The notes below the pieces were generated by a model. The model was not told where the DNA came from, ran no database searches, and saw only the letters and a list, made by a program, of their open reading frames with translations. Positions 31,184-34,901 of a stretch of DNA of 34,901 nucleotides are shown here, piece after piece; the first letter of the stretch is position 1; every line of letters starts with the position of its first letter. The position numbers were made by a program, and so were the translations under genes. Source of the stretch: an uncultured Rhodospirillales bacterium (GTDB lineage Bacteria > Pseudomonadota > Alphaproteobacteria > Acetobacterales > Acetobacteraceae); assembly GCA_903845065.1 (NCBI GenBank), contig CAIMWH010000249.1, positions 1 through 34,901 of the forward strand, in the 5' to 3' direction.

Positions 31184-32764
31184 ATGACCGCAGGATCAAA
31201 CAGGGCCACGCTTGGCCGCCGCGCGGTGCTGGGCGCCGGCGCCGCGCTGGCCGCGCCACGGCTGGCCGGTGCCGCGGGGCGCGATACGCTGGTGTTCGCG
31301 CCGGTTTCGGACCTCACCGGAACCGACCCCTTTTTCGGTGCCAGCGACATCACCAGCCACCATGTCGGCCTGGTGTTCGAGACGCTGTTCGGTATGGACG
31401 AGACGCTGACGCCCCGCCCGCAACTGCTGGAGGGGGCCACCATCGAGGATGACGGTCGGCGCTGGCGGCTGGTGATCCGCAAGGATTCGCGGTTCCATGA
31501 CGGCGAACCGGTGCGGGCGGTGGATGCGGTGGCCTCGCTGCGGGCCTGGGGCGGGCTCGATGTGTTCGGCGGCAAGCTGATGGCGGTGACCGACGCGCTG
31601 GAGGCGGTGTCGGACCGGGAACTGCAATTTCGCCTGAAAAAGCCGTTCCCCCTGCTCGCTCACGCGCTGGCCAAGCCGGCCACGGTGCATCCGGCGATCC
31701 TGCCCGAGCGGGTGGCGCGGATCGCCGGTTCCGGCAAACCGATCGAGGTGATCGGCAGCGGGCCGTACCGCTATCTGCCGGACGAGCGGGTTGTGGGCGC
31801 GCGGGTGGCGTATGCGCGGTTCGACCGATATGTGCCGCGAACGGAGCCGCCGAGCTACATGGCCGGCGCCCGGGTGCCCTATCTGGCGCGGGTGGAATGG
31901 AACGTCATCCCCGATCCGGCGACGGCGACAGCCAGCCTGCAAAAGGGCGAGATCGACTGGCTGCATGACCTGCCGCCCGACCTCGCGCCGCTGCTGCGGC
32001 GCGATCCGGGCGTGGTGGTGCAGGTGCAGGATTTCATCGGTGGCGAGATCTTCATGCGGATGAACTGCATGCAACCGCCGTTCGATAACGCGGAGGCGCG
32101 CCGCGCGGTGCTGGTGGCGATCGACCAGGCCTCCTTCATGCAGGCGGCGATCGGCGATGACACCTCGCTGTGGCGGGTGCCGGTGGGGGTGTGGAGCCTC
32201 GGCAAGCCGATGAGCACCGATGCCGGCGTGGGCGTGATGGCCGGCGATATCGCCAAGGCCAAGGCGCTGCTCGGCCAGTCCGGCTACAAGGGCGAGAAGG
32301 TGGTGCTGTTGCAGGCGGTCGACTATCCGATGCTGTCGGCCGCGAGCGAAGTGGCCGCCGACATGCTGCGGCGGATCGGCTTCAACGTCGATATGGTGCC
32401 GCTGAGCTACGCGGTGGCGAACCAGCGCCGCAACAACCGCAATCCGCCGGACCAGGGTGGCTGGGGCATCGCCCTCGGGCCGTTCAACGGCTACAACCGC
32501 TACGATCCGGCTGCCCATCTCGGCATCAGCGAGACATTCTCGGGCTGGCCGAAAATTCCCGAGATCGTGGCGCTGCGGGAGCAATGGTTCGACGCGCCGG
32601 ACCTCGCGGGGCGCCAGGAGATCGCGCGGGCGATCCAACTCGCGGTCTGGCGGGACGTGCCGTACATTCCTCTGGGCAGCTATTCGCCGTTGACGGCGTT
32701 TCGCAAGGGGATCACCGGGGTGATGCGGGGCGGGGCGACGTTCTTCAACGTGAAGAAGGCATAG
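31184..32764 (+). CDS. Peptide/nickel-type ABC transporter substrate-binding protein (SBP family 5)
   Basis: Periplasmic binding protein of 526 residues of the DppA/OppA family. The N-terminus GRRAVLGAGAALAAPRLAGAA is a probable Tat signal with twin arginines. The mature part has family segments such as LVFETLFGMDETLTPRPQLLEG, WRLVIRKDSRFHDGEPV, GSGPYRY and the C-terminal VWRDVPYIPLG. It probably binds a peptide or an unrelated medium-sized solute. GGGGAGG precedes the ATG. No permease or ATPase gene is adjacent, so it is an orphan that uses a transporter encoded elsewhere. Terminator hairpins follow. Confidence 0.92.
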   Translation: MTAGSNRATLGRRAVLGAGAALAAPRLAGAAGRDTLVFAPVSDLTGTDPFFGASDITSHHVGLVFETLFGMDETLTPRPQLLEGATIEDDGRRWRLVIRKDSRFHDGEPVRAVDAVASLRAWGGLDVFGGKLMAVTDALEAVSDRELQFRLKKPFPLLAHALAKPATVHPAILPERVARIAGSGKPIEVIGSGPYRYLPDERVVGARVAYARFDRYVPRTEPPSYMAGARVPYLARVEWNVIPDPATATASLQKGEIDWLHDLPPDLAPLLRRDPGVVVQVQDFIGGEIFMRMNCMQPPFDNAEARRAVLVAIDQASFMQAAIGDDTSLWRVPVGVWSLGKPMSTDAGVGVMAGDIAKAKALLGQSGYKGEKVVLLQAVDYPMLSAASEVAADMLRRIGFNVDMVPLSYAVANQRRNNRNPPDQGGWGIALGPFNGYNRYDPAAHLGISETFSGWPKIPEIVALREQWFDAPDLAGRQEIARAIQLAVWRDVPYIPLGSYSPLTAFRKGITGVMRGGATFFNVKKA

Positions 32765-32774
32765 CCAGTAAGGC

Positions 32775-32798
32775 CTTCTTTTTCTGAAGAAAAAGAAG
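32775..32798 (+). terminator. Hairpin terminator after the SBP gene
   Basis: CTTCTTTTTC (32775-32784) and GAAAAAGAAG (32789-32798) form a perfect 10-bp stem around TGAA, ten bases past the stop. It closely resembles the hairpin at 4102-4121. Confidence 0.65.
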
Positions 32799-32847
32799 CA
32801 AAAAGACTTTCCGCCGCCAGATGCCGCCACGCGGGTCCAAACGAGCG

Positions 32848-32879
32848 AAGTTTTTTGGTTCTTTTTTTAAAAAATAACC
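32848..32879. repeat. Second copy of the dispersed A/T terminator element
   Basis: Bases 32848-32868 are identical over 21 positions to 4183-4203. GGTTCTTTTTT pairs with AAAAAATAACC at one mismatch to give an 11-bp stem. It lies between the SBP gene and the tRNA gene. The flanking bases differ from the first copy, so the element itself is the conserved unit. Confidence 0.65.
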
Positions 32880-32946
32880 CCTTCCTTACGCCCGCCCGGT
32901 TGCCGGTTGCGCCGCGCGCCCGGATGCGGCAATCCTCGCGCCGGCT

Positions 32947-33023
32947 GCGCCTGTAGCTCAGTTGGTTAGAGCGGGCCGCTCATAACGGCTTGGTCGCGGG
33001 TTCAAGTCCTGCCGGGCGCACCA
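32947..33023 (+). tRNA. tRNA with CAU anticodon, probably tRNA-Ile2 (lysidine-modified)
   Basis: A full cloverleaf can be folded by hand. The acceptor GCGCCTG pairs with CGGGCGC (one G-U), followed by discriminator A and an encoded CCA. The D arm is GCTC/GAGC, the anticodon stem GGCCG/CGGCT holds loop CTCATAA (anticodon CAT), and the T arm is GCGGG-TTCAAGT-CCTGC. The variable region TGGTC with TTCAAGT resembles bacterial tRNA-Ile2, whose CAU is changed to k2CAU by TilS and reads AUA. Elongator tRNA-Met is the alternative; initiator tRNA is excluded by the paired acceptor end. Confidence 0.9.
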
Positions 33024-33028
33024 CCCCC

Positions 33029-34642
33029 TCACCCGTTCTCGTTGCCGCGATCCCATGCCTCCATCAGCTTGGGGAGTTGCACTGCCCAATCGATCACGCC
33101 CACCGTCTCCGCCCAATGGCCGAATTCACGGGCGAGGCGCTCGGCCTGCGGTTTGGCACGATGGGCGAGGTCGTGCAGCTCAGTACGGTCCGTCTCCATG
33201 TCATAGAGTTCCCAAGGCTCGCCGAATTTGCGCACCAGCTTGAGGTTCCCCGCCCGCACCGCCGCGTTGCCCTCATGCTCCCAGAAAATCGGCTGGCCAC
33301 GCGCCCAGTCCTGCCCGCGCAGGAGCGGTAGCAGTGTCTCGCCGTCAAGCTGCTGCAGGGCGTGGCCGCCGAGGTCGCTGGCATAGGCGGCGCCGGCGGC
33401 ATCGAGGATGGTCGGCAGGATGTCGACGACATGGCAGGCGGCATGGGCGATCACGGGCTGCTGGATGCGGGCCGGCCAATGGGCGATCATCGGGGTTGAG
33501 ATGCCGCCCTCATGCACCCAGTGCTTGTAGAGGCGGAAGGGCGCGTTGGAGACATTGGCCCAGGGCAGGTCATAGCTCATGAAGGTGAGCGGCCCGCCCG
33601 GGCGCAGGCTCGGCCGGTTGCCCATCTGGATGTGCCGCCCATCATTGTGCCGGTCGGGGTAGAACTTCGCCCAGCCATCCTCCTCCATCAGCTCGGCGCA
33701 GCCGCCATTGTCGGAGAGGAAGAGGATCAGCGTGTCGTCGTACTTGCCGAGCCGGCGCAAAGCCGCCAGCAGCCGGCCGATCGACTGGTCCATCCGATCG
33801 ACCATGGCGGCATAGACCGCCATCCGGTTGGCCTCCCAGTCCTGCTGCCGGATATCCGCCCAGGGCGGCGCCGCACTGTCCCGCGCCGAGATCGCCCATT
33901 TGTGCTGGAGCACCCCGCGCGCCAGCATCTCCTCGTGCCGCGCGGTGCGGATGGCGTCCCAGCCTTTGGAGTAAGTGCCGTCGTAGCGGGCGATGTCCTC
34001 CTCATGGGCGTGCAGCGGCCAGTGCGGCGCGGCATGGGCGAGGTAGAGGAAGAACGGCGCATCATCGGCGCCGCCCTGCTCGATCATGCCGATCGCCTTA
34101 TCGGTGATGGCGTCGGTCAGATAATAGTCGCTCGGTGGCACCTCGATCCGGCGGTCATCCTCGATCACGCAATGCGGCGAGAAGAAATGCGTCGCCCCAT
34201 CAAGAATGCCGTAGAACCGGTCGAACCCACGCTGCCGCGGGGTGGGGTGCTCGAGATCGCCGAAGCGCCAGCTATCGACATGGCGGGCGAAAAAATCGCC
34301 GCCGACATGCCATTTGCCGGACATATACGTGCGGTAGCCGGAGAGGCGCAGCAATTCGGCGATGGTCGCGCTGTCATTGCGCAGAAAGCCCTGATAGGCC
34401 GGTGTGCCGAGATTGGCGCCCATATGGCCGATGCCGGCTTTGTGCGGGTAGAGCCCGGTCAACATCGCCGCCCGGGTCGGGCAGCATCTGGCGCAGTTGT
34501 ACATCGAGGACAGCATGGCGCCGTTGCGCGCCATCGCATCAATATGCGGGGTGCGGATTTCCGAGCCCATGATGCCGAGATCGGCAAATCCCATGTCATC
34601 GACCAGGATCAGGATGATGTTCGGGCGGGCCTGCGGCATCAT
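33029..34642 (-). CDS. Type I sulfatase (arylsulfatase family)
   Basis: Formylglycine-dependent sulfatase of 537 residues. The activation motif C-x-P-x-R is present as CCPTR with Cys53, followed by [13 protein letters not shown]. Metal ligands are visible in ILVDDMG (Asp15, Asp16) and LFLSDNGG, and the catalytic-site segments MSGKWHVGG and [13 protein letters not shown] are intact. It hydrolyses a sulfate ester; aryl or carbohydrate sulfates are both possible. No signal peptide is evident, so it is probably cytoplasmic. Two ATGs start the frame (34640-34642 and 34637-34639) behind GGAGG; the second has the better spacing. The 3' end lies five bases from the tRNA gene. It is divergent from ilvD. 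Confidence 0.93.
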   Translation of the reverse strand: MMPQARPNIILILVDDMGFADLGIMGSEIRTPHIDAMARNGAMLSSMYNCARCCPTRAAMLTGLYPHKAGIGHMGANLGTPAYQGFLRNDSATIAELLRLSGYRTYMSGKWHVGGDFFARHVDSWRFGDLEHPTPRQRGFDRFYGILDGATHFFSPHCVIEDDRRIEVPPSDYYLTDAITDKAIGMIEQGGADDAPFFLYLAHAAPHWPLHAHEEDIARYDGTYSKGWDAIRTARHEEMLARGVLQHKWAISARDSAAPPWADIRQQDWEANRMAVYAAMVDRMDQSIGRLLAALRRLGKYDDTLILFLSDNGGCAELMEEDGWAKFYPDRHNDGRHIQMGNRPSLRPGGPLTFMSYDLPWANVSNAPFRLYKHWVHEGGISTPMIAHWPARIQQPVIAHAACHVVDILPTILDAAGAAYASDLGGHALQQLDGETLLPLLRGQDWARGQPIFWEHEGNAAVRAGNLKLVRKFGEPWELYDMETDRTELHDLAHRAKPQAERLAREFGHWAETVGVIDWAVQLPKLMEAWDRGNENG

Positions 34643-34779
34643 GCGCCTCCATGGGGTCCGGCGTCGCCAACGCGTGCGAAACCCGGCCCCTGCTCTTGCG
34701 ATATCAGGTCGGCGTCGTCAAATCTGGACATCACCCCCGTCCCGGTGCATCCCAGCATCACCAACCAAGGAGGAACATC

Positions 34780-34901
34780 ATGCCCGCCTATCGCTCCCGC
34801 ACGACGACCCATGGCCGCAACATGGCCGGCGCCCGCGGGCTGTGGCGCGCCACCGGCATGAAAGACGGCGATTTCGGCAAGCCGATCATCGCCATCGCCA
34901 A
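34780..34901 (+). CDS. ilvD: Dihydroxy-acid dehydratase, N-terminal fragment (runs off the window)
   Basis: The first 40 codons of a gene that continues past the window end. The translation begins [20 protein letters not shown] and continues [20 protein letters not shown], which is the characteristic start of IlvD, the Fe-S enzyme for the third step of branched-chain amino acid synthesis. AAGGAGG lies just upstream of the ATG. The 137-base gap before it carries the divergent promoters of ilvD and the sulfatase gene. Confidence 0.93.
   Translation, partial: MPAYRSRTTTHGRNMAGARGLWRATGMKDGDFGKPIIAIA

Noticed and set aside
32947-33023. tRNA gene as an integration site for a mobile element
   Set aside because: No integrase, no repeated tRNA 3' end and no foreign-looking genes nearby; the flanking genes look like ordinary chromosomal genes.

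Overview
The window is GC-rich and gene-dense, with short spacers and frequent same-strand overlaps, and looks like the chromosome of an alphaproteobacterium. The Hint-domain proteins, the TIGR03032-type protein and the style of the dispersed terminators suggest Acetobacteraceae or a close Rhodospirillales relative; this is inference from gene content, not a marker-gene placement. No phage, insertion sequence, CRISPR array or replication origin was seen.

Layout. 35-4112: an ABC importer operon of the nitrate/sulfonate/taurine class (minus strand), divergent from a 2-keto-4-pentenoate hydratase-like enzyme and an alpha/beta hydrolase. 4222-6842: an M20 amidohydrolase followed by a sulfotransferase-like protein (minus). 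6962-11843: a tight plus-strand run of PRC-barrel protein, MFS transporter, SDR and two complementary acyl-CoA dehydrogenases, ended by a strong 27-bp inverted repeat. 11938-15074: a D-2-hydroxyacid dehydrogenase and a crotonase with an atypical active site, divergent from a third acyl-CoA dehydrogenase. 15060-17573: a large ELWxxDGT-repeat/Hint protein gene broken by one in-frame amber codon. 17727-18830: a TIGR03032-like protein. 18837-22932: an aromatic acyl-CoA degradation cluster (a monooxygenase/old-yellow-enzyme fusion, divergent from SDR-MarR-RidA).

23126-25579 is the most unusual part. It holds a small Cys/His-rich protein gene, an AT-rich regulatory stretch with a perfect match to the sigma-54 -24/-12 consensus, a PEP-CTERM protein with thioester-domain-like motifs, and a Hint protein whose expected first Cys is missing. 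The Hint protein's C-terminal domain is related to the N-terminal domain of the sulfotransferase-like protein.

25839-29010: two Gfo/Idh/MocA oxidoreductases and an LLM-class flavin oxidoreductase. 29012-31033: an nrdB-SCO-small protein operon (minus). 31184-32764: a Tat-type peptide ABC binding protein. 32947-33023: a CAU-anticodon tRNA, probably tRNA-Ile2. 33029-34642: a type I sulfatase (minus). 34780 to the window end: the start of ilvD.

Most of the first 23 kb reads as catabolic capacity for imported organic acids, aromatic acids and CoA thioesters. Exact substrates cannot be read from sequence. Intergenic gaps are mostly below 200 bases; the one gap over 300 bases (23375-23720) is the AT-rich PEP-CTERM promoter region.
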